A stretch of 37,150 bases of DNA from Streptomyces sp. S3(2020). Lineage in GTDB: Bacteria; Actinomycetota; Actinomycetes; Streptomycetales; Streptomycetaceae. Shown here piece after piece: positions 15,950-24,201 of the stretch. Location of the stretch: positions 1-37,150 of the forward strand of contig NZ_JABERD010000087.1 of NCBI RefSeq assembly GCF_013044505.1, in the 5' to 3' direction. The position numbers were made by a program, and so were the translations under genes. Each line of letters opens with the position of its first letter. Position 1 is the stretch's first letter. The notes beneath the pieces are model-generated. The model was not told the origin of the DNA and made no database searches. It saw nothing but the letters and a program-made list of their open reading frames with translations.

Positions 15950-16220
15950 GGAGTCTCCTCGCGTTGCGGGTGCTGTTGCCACGGTGGACGGGGACGGGTC
16001 GGGATTCGGGGACGGGCTCGGTACGACGGACATGTGACGGCTCTGTTCCTCGCGGTGACCAGGGGGCTCGATCGTGCTCGTGCTCCCTGTCCAACGTCAC
16101 GGCGGCACGCGAGGAGCGGTTCAACTGCCCGGGCTTCTTTCCGAAGTCACCTCGGGTAGGTCATTGCTGGCCAGCGACTTCGCGGGATAGCTTCGCCACT
16201 GCACCACCCGTCATGTACCT

Positions 16221-16245
16221 GCCCGAGCACCATCTGTGTTCGGGC
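16221..16245 (+). promoter_or_regulatory. Hairpin in the 5' leader of the first subtilase gene
   Basis: Arms GCCCGAGCAC (16221-16230) and GTGTTCGGGC (16236-16245), with one G-U pair when transcribed and a CATCT loop, 31 bases before ATG 16277. It could stabilise the mRNA or act as an operator. The rest of the 327-base divergent region (15950-16276) shows no gene. Confidence 0.4.
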
Positions 16246-16276
16246 GGTTCTCGTTTCCGGATGATGTGGAGACCCC

Positions 16277-17806
16277 ATGTCCCGTCTGCGTTCCAGACGT
16301 CGGCTCGCACTCGCTGTACCCGTCGTTCTCTCGCTGACCGCCTCGCTCGGCTTCCTGCCGACGGCCGCGTCGGCCGCCCCGTACGCGGAGCCGACCGCGC
16401 AGGCCGCTGACGCGCCCAACCTGTCGTACGTGGTCAACACCAAGGTGGACCGCAAGACGATCGCGTCCGTGAAGAAGGCCGTCGTCGCCAAGGGCGGCAC
16501 GATCGTCATCACGTACGAAAAGATCGGCGTGATCGTCGTCCACTCGGCCAACCCCGACTTCGGCGCACAGATACGCGCGGTGCGCGGCGTGCAGTCGGCG
16601 GGTGCGACGCGCACCTCGGCGCTGACCCCCGCGAGCACCACGGACGAGGGCGCGGCCCAGATCCTGACGAAGGCACAGGCCGAGAAGATCGAGAGCGCCT
16701 CCGCGGCCGACGCGGAGAGCGAGCCTCTTGAGGCCGACCAGTGGGACCTGCGCGCGATCGGCGCCGACAAGGCCGCACAGATCAACCCGGGCAGCAAGAA
16801 GGTCACCGTCGCCGTCATCGACACCGGCGTCGACGACACCCACCCGGACATCGCGCCGAACTTCTCCGCCTCGCAGTCGGCCAACTGCGACGGCGGTGTC
16901 GCGGACACCACCGAGGGCGCCTGGCGCCCGTACACCGTGGACGACTACCACGGCACGCACGTGGCCGGTGAGATCGCCGCCGCCCGCAACGGCATCGGTG
17001 TGGCCGGTGTCGCGCCCGGTGTGAAGGTCTCGGCCATCAATGTGACCGACCCCAGCAACGGCCTCTTCTACCCGGAGAGCGTCGTCTGCGCGTTCGTGTT
17101 CGCCGCCGACCACGGTGTCGAGGTCACGAACAACAGCTACTACGTGGACCCGTGGCTGTACAACTGCCTCGACGACCCCGACCAGAGGGCCATCGTCGAC
17201 GCGGTCAACCGGGCCTCGCTGTACGCCCAGAAGAAGGGCACGCTCAACCTGGCCTCGGCGGGCAACTCCAACGACGACCTCGACTCGGACGCCCTCGTCG
17301 ACGACAGCAGCCCCGACGACTCCACGCCGGTGACGCGCACCGTCGACCCGCACGAGTGCTTCGACGTGCCGACCCAGCTGCCGGGTGTCGTGACGGTCAG
17401 CGCGACGGGCGTGCAGAACCTGAAGTCGTACTACTCCTCGTACGGTTACGGTGTCGTCGACATCGCGGCCCCGGGCGGTGACCGGCTCTACCAGATCCCG
17501 GACACGCCGTCGAAGAACGGCCGCATCCTGTCGACCATGCCGAACAATTCCTACGGCTTCCTCCAGGGCACCTCGATGGCCTCGCCGCACGCCGCGGGCG
17601 TCGCCGCGCTGCTGAAGTCGACGCACCCGAAGGCGTCCCCGGCGCAGTTGCAGGCGCTGCTCAAGGCGCAGGCGACCAACCCGGGCTGCCCCGCCTCCTA
17701 CGACCAGGACGGCGACGGCACGCAGGACGCGACCTGCGTGGGGGGCAAGCGGGTGAACGGGTTCTACGGTTACGGCATCGTCAACGCGCTGCGCGCGGTC
17801 AAGTAG
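16277..17806 (+). CDS. Secreted S8 family serine peptidase (subtilase), copy 1
   Basis: Subtilisin-type protease of 509 residues, exported by a signal peptide (residues 1-33, arginine-rich start, hydrophobic core, TAASA cut). An I9-like propeptide of about 110 residues (SYVVNTK to SALTPA) should fold the enzyme and keep it inactive until cleaved. The catalytic triad is Asp182 (VIDTGVDDTHPD), His225 (HGTHVAGE) and Ser433 (GTSMASPHAAG), with oxyanion Asn in SAGNSN. Near the C-terminus is DQDGDGTQDATC, which matches the DxDGDGxxD calcium-loop pattern and is unusual for the fold. ATG 16277 is preceded by GGAG. It is followed 52 bases later by a diverged duplicate in the same direction, so the two may share a transcript. 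Confidence 0.93.
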   Translation: MSRLRSRRRLALAVPVVLSLTASLGFLPTAASAAPYAEPTAQAADAPNLSYVVNTKVDRKTIASVKKAVVAKGGTIVITYEKIGVIVVHSANPDFGAQIRAVRGVQSAGATRTSALTPASTTDEGAAQILTKAQAEKIESASAADAESEPLEADQWDLRAIGADKAAQINPGSKKVTVAVIDTGVDDTHPDIAPNFSASQSANCDGGVADTTEGAWRPYTVDDYHGTHVAGEIAAARNGIGVAGVAPGVKVSAINVTDPSNGLFYPESVVCAFVFAADHGVEVTNNSYYVDPWLYNCLDDPDQRAIVDAVNRASLYAQKKGTLNLASAGNSNDDLDSDALVDDSSPDDSTPVTRTVDPHECFDVPTQLPGVVTVSATGVQNLKSYYSSYGYGVVDIAAPGGDRLYQIPDTPSKNGRILSTMPNNSYGFLQGTSMASPHAAGVAALLKSTHPKASPAQLQALLKAQATNPGCPASYDQDGDGTQDATCVGGKRVNGFYGYGIVNALRAVK

Positions 17807-17810
17807 CCCA

Positions 17811-17830
17811 CGGACCACCCGCACGGTCCG
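17811..17830 (+). terminator. Weak hairpin between the two subtilase genes
   Basis: Six-bp arms CGGACC (17811-17816) and GGTCCG (17825-17830) with an eight-base loop just after the first stop codon. Too short for confident termination; it may only reduce read-through. Confidence 0.3.
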
Positions 17831-17858
17831 CTCGTACCGCGAACGAACTGGAGACAGC

Positions 17859-19379
17859 ATGACAGCGCCTGACCCGCGCTTTCGCCGTGCACTGGCCATC
17901 CCGGTCGGGATGGCCATGGCGACGGCACTCGCGTTCCTGCCGAACGTCTCGGCATCCGCGGCGGAGTCGGCGGCGGAGTCCCCCGCCGCGGACCCGACCT
18001 CGCTCAGCTATGTCGTCAACGTCAGCCCCGGACACGGGCCTTCGAAGCATGTGAAGAAGGCGATCTCCGAGGCCGGCGGCACGATCGTCACGTCGTACGA
18101 CCAGATAGGCGTGATCGTCGTCCACTCGGCGAACCCCGACTTCGCCAAGGCCGTGCGCAAGGTGCGCGGGGTGGAGTCGGCCGGCAACACCCGTAACGCG
18201 CCGCTGCCCGCGCAGTCGACGACGGATGTGGGTACGCCGAAGGTGATCGACGCCGCGGACGTCGCGGCCGCCGAGGCGGTCGACGGACAGGATCCGCTGG
18301 AGCCCCTTCAGTGGGACCTGCCCGCCATCAAGGCGGACAAGGCGCACGAGAAGTCGCTCGGCAGCAGCAAGGTGACCGTCGCCGTCATCGACACCGGCGT
18401 CGACGACACCCACCCGGACATCGCGCCGAACTTCGACCGTGCGGCGTCGGTCAACTGTGTGACGGGCAAGCCGGACACGACCGACGGGGCGTGGCGGCCG
18501 ACCACGGGGGAGAGCCCGCACGGCACGCACGTGGCCGGTGAGATCGCGGCCGCCAAGAACGGCATCGGCATGACGGGCGTGGCGCCCGGCGTGAAGGTGT
18601 CCGGCATCAAGGTGTCCACGACGGCCGGCTACTTCTACACGGAGGCCGTGGTCTGCGGCTTCGTGTGGGCGGCCGAGCACGGTGTCGACGTGACGAACAA
18701 CAGCTATTACACCGATCCGTGGTACTTCAACTGCAAGAACGACCCGGACCAGAGGGCGCTCGTCGACGCCGTCTCCCGGGCCTCGCGGTACGCGGAGAAG
18801 AAGGGCGCCGTCAATGTCGCGGCGGCCGGCAACGAGAACTACGACCTCGCGGCCGACGAGATCACCGACCCGGTCTCCCCGAACGACGCCACGCCCTCGG
18901 ACCGGGTGATCGACCCGTCGAAGTGCCTCGACATCCCGACCCAGCTGCCGGGTGTCGTGACGGTCGCGGCGACCGGGGCGAAGGGCATCAAGTCGTCCTT
19001 CTCCAACCATGGTCTGGGCGTCATCGACATCGCCGCGCCCGGCGGCGACTCGACCCGCTTCCAGACCCCGGCCCCGCCGGCCACCAGCGGCCTGATCCTG
19101 GGCACGCTGCCGGGCGGCGGCTGGGGTTACATGGCCGGTACGTCGATGGCCTCGCCGCATGTCGCGGGTGTGGCCGCGCTCATCAAGTCGACGCACCCGA
19201 AGGCCTCTCCGGCCCTGGTGAAGGCCCTGCTGTACGCGGAGGCCGACGCCACGCCGTGCACCGACCCGTACGACATCAACGGCGACGGGAAGGTCGACGC
19301 GGTGTGTGAGGGGTCGAAGAACTACAACGGCTTCTACGGGTGGGGTACCGCCGACGCGCTGGACGCGGTGACGAGGTGA
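17859..19379 (+). CDS. Secreted S8 family serine peptidase (subtilase), copy 2
   Basis: A 506-residue paralogue of the preceding gene with the same layout: signal peptide (about 1-34), I9-like propeptide, and catalytic domain with Asp178, His221 and Ser429 (GTSMASPHVAG). The C-terminal DINGDGKVDAVC loop again fits DxDGDGxxD with Asn in place of one Asp. Protein identity to copy 1 is high throughout the catalytic domain and low in the signal peptide and linker. A 60-base block around the catalytic Asp (18375-18434) is identical at nucleotide level to 16805-16864, pointing to recent duplication or gene conversion. ATG 17859 follows GGAG. The unit ends at the 19401-19430 terminator. Confidence 0.93.
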   Translation: MTAPDPRFRRALAIPVGMAMATALAFLPNVSASAAESAAESPAADPTSLSYVVNVSPGHGPSKHVKKAISEAGGTIVTSYDQIGVIVVHSANPDFAKAVRKVRGVESAGNTRNAPLPAQSTTDVGTPKVIDAADVAAAEAVDGQDPLEPLQWDLPAIKADKAHEKSLGSSKVTVAVIDTGVDDTHPDIAPNFDRAASVNCVTGKPDTTDGAWRPTTGESPHGTHVAGEIAAAKNGIGMTGVAPGVKVSGIKVSTTAGYFYTEAVVCGFVWAAEHGVDVTNNSYYTDPWYFNCKNDPDQRALVDAVSRASRYAEKKGAVNVAAAGNENYDLAADEITDPVSPNDATPSDRVIDPSKCLDIPTQLPGVVTVAATGAKGIKSSFSNHGLGVIDIAAPGGDSTRFQTPAPPATSGLILGTLPGGGWGYMAGTSMASPHVAGVAALIKSTHPKASPALVKALLYAEADATPCTDPYDINGDGKVDAVCEGSKNYNGFYGWGTADALDAVTR

Positions 19380-19400
19380 CGCTCACGCGCGCGTGATGTG

Positions 19401-19430
19401 AAGGGCCGGACGGGTGCCGTCCGGCCCTTT
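19401..19430 (+). terminator. Terminator after the subtilase pair
   Basis: 13-bp inverted repeat AAGGGCCGGACGG / CCGTCCGGCCCTT (19401-19413 / 19417-19429) with a GTG loop and a short T run. A separate 14-bp palindrome TCACGCGCGCGTGA (19383-19396) lies immediately before it. Confidence 0.85.
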
Positions 19431-19455
19431 GCCGTGGTGCGGCAGGATCTCCGGC

Positions 19456-19986
19456 ATGCATGTGTATGAAGATCCCGCCACCTGGGCTCCCGAACGGGTG
19501 CGGCCCAAGGGGCAGTTGGTGTTCCGTTTCGTCCTCACGGTCCTGTACACGCCCGTGCAGATCGTGATGTGGCTCGTGGCGCTCGTCGTCTTCCTGGCGA
19601 TCTGCCTGATCACGGAGGTCATCACCGTGTTCAGCAGCTCCTACGAGCGGGGCCTCTTCAAGGCCGGGGACCGCGTACTGGACCCGTTGTCGAAGTGGCC
19701 CGCCTGGTGTGTCAGCTGGCCGGAGATGCGGCACGAGGGCGACATCGCGTACTACCGGGCGCGGGTCGAGAGGGTGGTCGGCCGCTGGACCGAGAAGGCC
19801 TCGGCCCCGCGCGTCCCCAAGAAGCCGCGGCCGCCGGTCGAGTGTGCGATTCCGCTGCGCGACTACCGGGGCGTGGGCGGTGCGTACGTCGCCCAGGTCG
19901 CTGTCGCACAGGGCTGGGAGCCGCGGCCGACGGATGTGCGCAAGGAGGTGCGTCTGTGGTGGTCCGCCGCATCACACATTGATTGA
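19456..19986 (+). CDS. Membrane protein, unknown function
   Basis: A 176-residue protein starting at ATG 19456 (MHVYEDPATW). It has a polar start, one long or two short hydrophobic segments (about residues 22-55, LTVLYTPVQIVMWLVALVVF and the following LAICLITEVITVF), and a C-terminal cytoplasmic-looking half rich in Arg and Trp with no recognised domain. An in-frame ATG at 19414 lies inside the upstream terminator and is unlikely. The last bases and stop codon lie inside the first of two operator-like palindromes (19977-19993) that belong to the next gene. Confidence 0.75.
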   Translation: MHVYEDPATWAPERVRPKGQLVFRFVLTVLYTPVQIVMWLVALVVFLAICLITEVITVFSSSYERGLFKAGDRVLDPLSKWPAWCVSWPEMRHEGDIAYYRARVERVVGRWTEKASAPRVPKKPRPPVECAIPLRDYRGVGGAYVAQVAVAQGWEPRPTDVRKEVRLWWSAASHID

Positions 19987-20010
19987 ATCAATGTTGATTT
20001 GATCAATAGT
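19977..20010 (+). promoter_or_regulatory. Promoter with tandem TTGATT-type operators before the CaiB-like gene
   Basis: Two 13-bp palindromes, TTGATTGAATCAA (19979-19991, extended to a 17-bp perfect repeat at 19977-19993) and TTGATTTGATCAA (19994-20006), with centres 15 bases apart. A possible promoter (TTGAAT 19983-19988, 16-base spacer, AATAGT 20005-20010) lies within them, so binding should repress. The half-site style recalls MarR-family operators; the regulator is not encoded next door. Confidence 0.6.
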
Positions 20011-20023
20011 GCATAGTGAAGTC

Positions 20024-21334
20024 ATGACTGGGGTGATGCGCGGAGGCGCTCTTCAGGCGCGGCTTCCGGTACGGGAGTTGGCGCGCGCCTGTGTCGACGC
20101 GTGCGCGCTGGCCGCCGCCGGACTGGGGGCACGGCGGGCCGGGCTCGACGAGGTGCCCGCCGTGCGGGTGGACGACGGCGCCGTCGCGACGGCGTTCACG
20201 AGTGAGCGGCATCTGTTGGTCGATGGTCGGGCACCGGTCACCTTCGCCCCACTGTCGCGGTTCTGGCGGACCGCGGACGGGTGGGTGCGCACCCACGCCA
20301 ACTATCCGCACCACCGGGAGCGGCTGCTCAGGGTGATGGGTCCGCCGGACACCCTTGAGGAGGCCTTCGCCGAGCGGTCCGCCCTGGAGGTCGAGGAAGC
20401 CGTGTACGCGGCCGGCGGCCTCGCCGTCGCACTGCGGACGCCACAGGAGTGGAAGGCGCACCCCCAGGCCGTGGCGGTGGCCGCGCGGCCGTTGGTCGAA
20501 CGCGGGCGGCTCGACTCCGCACGCGCGCGTGCGTTCACTCCCCTCGAAGGCACTCCGCTTGAAGGCGCTCCCCTGCTGCCCGCCGCCGGGGTGCGCGTCC
20601 TGGACCTGACGCGGGTCGTCGCGGGGCCCGTCGCCACCCGCACGCTCGCCCTGCTGGGCGCGGACGTCCTACGGGTGGACTCTCCGAAGTCTCCCGAACT
20701 CCCCGACCAGCACGCCGACACGGGCTTCGGGAAACGGTCGGCGACCCTGGACCTGGCGGTCGACCGGCGCGCCTTCGACGAGTTGCTGAGCGCCGCGGAC
20801 GTGGTCGTCACCGGGTACCGGCCGGGCGCCCTGGACCGGTTCGGGCTGTCCGCGCGGGCGCTGGCGGAGCGGCGGCCGGGCATCGTCGTGGCGCAGTTGT
20901 CGGCCTGGGGCGCGTTCGGGCCCTGGCGTGAGCGGCGCGGGTTCGACAGTCTCGTGCAGGTGGCGACCGGGATCGCGGTGGTGGAGGGGTCGGTGGAGCA
21001 GCCGGGGGCGCTGCCCGCGCAGGCCCTCGACCACGGCACGGGGTACCTGCTGGCGGCGGAGGTGCTGCGGGCGCTGGCCGAGCAGTCGGACGAGGGTGGC
21101 AGCCGGTTCGTACGGCTGGCTCTGGCCCGGACGGCGGCATGGCTGATGAACGACATCGCGGCCGATCCCCACGGGGGTGCTCCGTACGGCGGGCCCGATG
21201 CCTGGCTCGCCGAGACGGACAGCGGGATCGGGCGGCTGCGGTACGCCCTGTCCCCCGTGTCCTTCGCGGGCGGGCCGGTGGGCTGGGCGCGGCCGCCCGG
21301 TCCCTGGGGTGCCGATCCGGCGCGCTGGGGGTGA
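20024..21334 (+). CDS. CaiB/BaiF-type CoA-transferase family protein, apparently rearranged
   Basis: A 436-residue protein of the class III (CaiB/BaiF) CoA-transferase family, which moves CoA between carboxylic acids or racemises acyl-CoAs. The core is at about residues 185-375: VRVLDLTRVVAGPVATRTLALLGADVLRV, the NxR-like VVTGYRPGALDRFGL, and RGFDSLVQVATGIA, whose Asp is in the position of the family's catalytic Asp. Unusually, about 185 residues precede the core and include LSRFWRTADGWVRTHANYPHH, which resembles the small-domain part that normally follows the core. The gene looks permuted or fused. ATG 20024 is the likely start; GTG 20009 is also in frame. Expression is probably controlled by the tandem operators at 19977-20010. 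Substrate unknown. Confidence 0.8.
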   Translation: MTGVMRGGALQARLPVRELARACVDACALAAAGLGARRAGLDEVPAVRVDDGAVATAFTSERHLLVDGRAPVTFAPLSRFWRTADGWVRTHANYPHHRERLLRVMGPPDTLEEAFAERSALEVEEAVYAAGGLAVALRTPQEWKAHPQAVAVAARPLVERGRLDSARARAFTPLEGTPLEGAPLLPAAGVRVLDLTRVVAGPVATRTLALLGADVLRVDSPKSPELPDQHADTGFGKRSATLDLAVDRRAFDELLSAADVVVTGYRPGALDRFGLSARALAERRPGIVVAQLSAWGAFGPWRERRGFDSLVQVATGIAVVEGSVEQPGALPAQALDHGTGYLLAAEVLRALAEQSDEGGSRFVRLALARTAAWLMNDIAADPHGGAPYGGPDAWLAETDSGIGRLRYALSPVSFAGGPVGWARPPGPWGADPARWG

Positions 21335-21443
21335 GCGGCGGTCGGCCGGAAGACGTACCCGTGGGCGGAATGCCGTACCGCCAGTTGTTTTCCTGGACTT
21401 GCCCTGTTCTGCGACGGCTGGTGAAGATCTTGAGGTGACCTTG

Positions 21444-22445
21444 ATGAGACCCGGCACCGAGGCGGCCGACACAGGTGGGCCGCCGACGCGTCGGCCCGGT
21501 ACCGGCCGGGCCGTCGCGGTCCTCGTCCTGGTGGCCCTCGGCGCGCTGATCCCGCTGCTCGGCCCGTCCACCGCGCTGCACGGCACCGGGGAGGCCGCGG
21601 CGCCCGGCGTCGGCGGCATCGCGCTGCTGCGGGCGGTGCTGTTCGCGGCGCTGTGCGTCCCGGTGGGCGAGCTCTTCGTGAACCGGCTGGCCCGTTCCGT
21701 GCCCGGCGCTCCCCCGGCCGCACCGCGCAGCTGGGCCCCGTACGCGGCCGCCGCCGGTTTCGTCGCCGCGCTGGGGCTCGCGTCGGTCGTGGCGACCGGC
21801 AACCTCGTGCCGCACAGCCTCGCCGACATCGACGTCGGCGGCCTGTACGAGTCCCGGGACGGCAAGCTCGCGCTCATCGAGGTCAACGCGTTCCTCGTGG
21901 CGGGCCTGTGCGCCCGTTCGGCCCGCCCCGCCGCACAGGTCTGGCCGCTGGCCGCGGTCGTCGCGGCAGAGGCCCTGCGGGCGCATCCCGCGACCGAGCA
22001 GAGCCCGTTGATCGGGTCGGGGCTGACACTCGTCCATCTGACCTGTGCGGCGCTGTGGGTGGGCGGGCTGCTGTACGCGCTGCGGACGCTGCGCCGGTGG
22101 GGGCCGACGGAAGCGGGCGCTGCTCTGCTGGGCCGCTACGCGCGCGTGGCCGTCGTCCTGCTCGCCGTGATCACCGCCACCGGGGTGTGCAGCACGCTGC
22201 GCCGGATGCCGCCGGGCACGGTCCTGGACCAGCTGACGGCGACCGCGTACGGGCGTGTGCTGCTCGCCAAGGTGCTGCTCGTGGCCGTGGTCGCCGCGCT
22301 CGCCCTGTGGGCGCGGTTCCGGCTGCGCCGGGCGCCCGACCCGCTGACCGCCTGCTCCCCCGCGCGGGCGGAGGTCGTCGCGCTGGGCGTGGTGGTCGTG
22401 GTGTCGGGGCTGCTGACGGCGCTGCCGGTGCCGATCCGCTGGTGA
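21444..22445 (+). CDS. CopD-like multi-pass membrane protein
   Basis: A 333-residue protein with about eight hydrophobic segments. The stretch LTLVHLTCAALWVGGLLYALRTLRR and later ARVAVVLLAVITATGVCSTL and LLAKVLLVAVVAALALWARFR follow the pattern of the CopD copper-resistance domain, including the conserved His and Trp-x-Gly-Gly. A role in copper transport or homeostasis is inferred from that family alone. No CopC domain is fused or adjacent. ATG 21444 is favoured by GAGGTG seven bases upstream; GTG 21435 is the alternative. It is convergent with the alcohol dehydrogenase gene with only 16 bases between stops, and no hairpin is visible there. Confidence 0.75.
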   Translation: MRPGTEAADTGGPPTRRPGTGRAVAVLVLVALGALIPLLGPSTALHGTGEAAAPGVGGIALLRAVLFAALCVPVGELFVNRLARSVPGAPPAAPRSWAPYAAAAGFVAALGLASVVATGNLVPHSLADIDVGGLYESRDGKLALIEVNAFLVAGLCARSARPAAQVWPLAAVVAAEALRAHPATEQSPLIGSGLTLVHLTCAALWVGGLLYALRTLRRWGPTEAGAALLGRYARVAVVLLAVITATGVCSTLRRMPPGTVLDQLTATAYGRVLLAKVLLVAVVAALALWARFRLRRAPDPLTACSPARAEVVALGVVVVVSGLLTALPVPIRW

Positions 22446-22461
22446 GCCGCCCTGGGGAGGG

Positions 22462-23505
22462 TCAGTGGGCGACGAGCACCTTGAGGGCCGTCCGCTCGTC
22501 CATCGCCTTGTAGCCGGCCGGAACGTCCTCCAGGCCGAGGGTCAGGTCGAAGACGGGCGACGGGTCGATGGTGCCGTCCAGGACGTCGGCCAGCAGCTCC
22601 GGGATGTACGCCCGGACCGGCGCGACACCGCCGCGCAGCGCGATGTTCCGGTCGAACATGACACCCAGGTCGATCCCGGTGCCGCTGCCGTGCGGCACGC
22701 CCACCCAGCCGATGGTGCCGCCGTCACGCGTGATGTCGACCGCGGTACGCATGGACTGCTCGGTGCCGACGGCCTCGACGACGGCGTGCGCGCCCTGCCC
22801 CCGGGTGAGTTCACGGAGGGCCTCGACCGCCGCGTCCCCGCGCTCGGCGACGACGTCGGTGGCGCCGAAACGGCGGGCGATGTCGGTACGGGCCCGGTGG
22901 CGCCCGAGCGCGATGATCCGCTCGGCGCCCAGCCGCTTGGCGGCGAGCACCGCGCACAGGCCGACGGCCCCGTCGCCGACGACGGCGACCGTGGCCCCCG
23001 CGCGGGCTCCGGCGCCGAGGGCGGCGTGGTGGCCGGTGCCCATGACGTCGGACAGGCTCAGCAGGGCGGTCAGCAGACGGTCGTCGGAGGCCGCGTCCTT
23101 GGGCAGCTGGACGAGGGTGCCGTCGGCGAAGGGCACGCGCACGGCCTCGCCCTGGCCGCCGTCGTAGCCGACGGAGCCCCAGAAGCCGCCGTGCTCGCAG
23201 GAGGTGTTCAGACCCTCGCGGCAGTAGTCGCAGACACCGTCGGACCACATGAAGGGCGCGACGACGAGGTCGCCGCGGCGGACGGTGCCCACCTCGGAAC
23301 CGGTCTCCTCGACGACGCCGAGGAACTCGTGCCCGATGCGCTGCCCCGGCTGCCGGGTGGCCGTGCCGCGGTACGCCCACAGGTCGCTGCCGCAGATGCA
23401 GGAGCGCAGCACGCGGACGACGGCGTCGGTGGGCAGCTGGACCACGGGGTCGGGCACGTCCTCCACGCGCATGTCGAAGGGGGCGTGGATGGTGGTGGCG
23501 CGCAT
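22462..23505 (-). CDS. Zinc-dependent alcohol dehydrogenase (MDR family)
   Basis: A 347-residue medium-chain dehydrogenase. Catalytic zinc ligands are Cys38 (CICGSD), His59 and Glu60 (GHEF). The structural zinc lobe is present but altered: GVCDYCREGLNTSC has only three of the usual four cysteines, with Asp-Gly where Cys-Gly is expected. The Rossmann motif VVGDGAVGLCAV lies in the second half. It should oxidise an alcohol or reduce an aldehyde with NAD(P); the substrate is not visible. It starts 36 bases after the lysoplasmalogenase stop on the same strand, with AAGGA before the ATG, so it is probably the third gene of an operon. In that context it could handle the aldehydes the two upstream enzymes would release (inference). 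Confidence 0.88.
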   Translation of the reverse strand: MRATTIHAPFDMRVEDVPDPVVQLPTDAVVRVLRSCICGSDLWAYRGTATRQPGQRIGHEFLGVVEETGSEVGTVRRGDLVVAPFMWSDGVCDYCREGLNTSCEHGGFWGSVGYDGGQGEAVRVPFADGTLVQLPKDAASDDRLLTALLSLSDVMGTGHHAALGAGARAGATVAVVGDGAVGLCAVLAAKRLGAERIIALGRHRARTDIARRFGATDVVAERGDAAVEALRELTRGQGAHAVVEAVGTEQSMRTAVDITRDGGTIGWVGVPHGSGTGIDLGVMFDRNIALRGGVAPVRAYIPELLADVLDGTIDPSPVFDLTLGLEDVPAGYKAMDERTALKVLVAH

Positions 23506-23541
23506 GGCGAGGATCCTTCTCGTCTCTGGTGGTACGTGCGC

Positions 23542-24201
23542 TCAGGGGGTGGTCGAGCGCACTTCACCGTACGCCGACTCCCGCGGCCGTCGCTCGCCGA
23601 GTACCCCGGTGACCAGCAGTGACTGCGCGGCCATGTAGGTGAGCATGATCCACAGGTCCGGTCGGGGCGGCTGGGGCCACTGCGCGACGCCGGTCGCGAT
23701 GAGACTGTCCGAGAGCACGAAGAGCGCGCCGCCGAGCCCGGCGAGAAGGCCGAGCCGGGTCGCGGCCGTGTACGCCATGGCGGTGAGCAGCAGGCTGTAC
23801 CCCGCGACCGGGACGCGCAGGTCGGCGGGCAGGTCGGGCCAGAGCAGGGCGACGGTGGCGACGAGGACGGTGCCGTAGGCGGGGGCGAGGAAGGCACTGC
23901 GCGCGCGTGTCTCGTCGTACGACCTGAAGAGCGCGAGGTAGCAGAGGTGCCCGGCGGCGAAGGAGCCCATCCCGGCGAAGAAGGCGGGCTCGGCGTCGAG
24001 GAGGAGCAGGGTGTCGCCGCCCCAGCCGCACAGCAGGGCGGCGATCAGCAGCCGGGGTGCGCCGCGGGATGCCGCGTATGCGGCGAGGAGCGGCATCAGG
24101 AGGGGTTTGGCGACGGTGTGCCCGGTGTCCCAGCCGGCGGCCAGACAGACCAGGTCGACGACGGCCGCGAGGGCGAAGGCCGCTGCGAGTGGGCGTCTCA
24201 C
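23542..24201 (-). CDS. Lysoplasmalogenase (YhhN/TMEM86 family)
   Basis: A 219-residue integral membrane protein with about eight helices, of the YhhN family. Animal and bacterial members hydrolyse the vinyl-ether bond of lysoplasmalogens to a fatty aldehyde and a glycerophospho-compound. Supporting stretches are AKPLLMPLLAAYA near the start, CGWGGDTLLLL with its conserved Asp, GMGSFAAGHLCYLALF and ALFVLSDSLIA. Start GTG 24201 overlaps the stop of the upstream desaturase-like gene (GTGA), so the two are translationally coupled. A longer frame to 24288 would overlap that gene by 90 bases and is unlikely. Whether this strain makes or only scavenges ether lipids cannot be told. Confidence 0.85.
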   Translation of the reverse strand: MRRPLAAAFALAAVVDLVCLAAGWDTGHTVAKPLLMPLLAAYAASRGAPRLLIAALLCGWGGDTLLLLDAEPAFFAGMGSFAAGHLCYLALFRSYDETRARSAFLAPAYGTVLVATVALLWPDLPADLRVPVAGYSLLLTAMAYTAATRLGLLAGLGGALFVLSDSLIATGVAQWPQPPRPDLWIMLTYMAAQSLLVTGVLGERRPRESAYGEVRSTTP

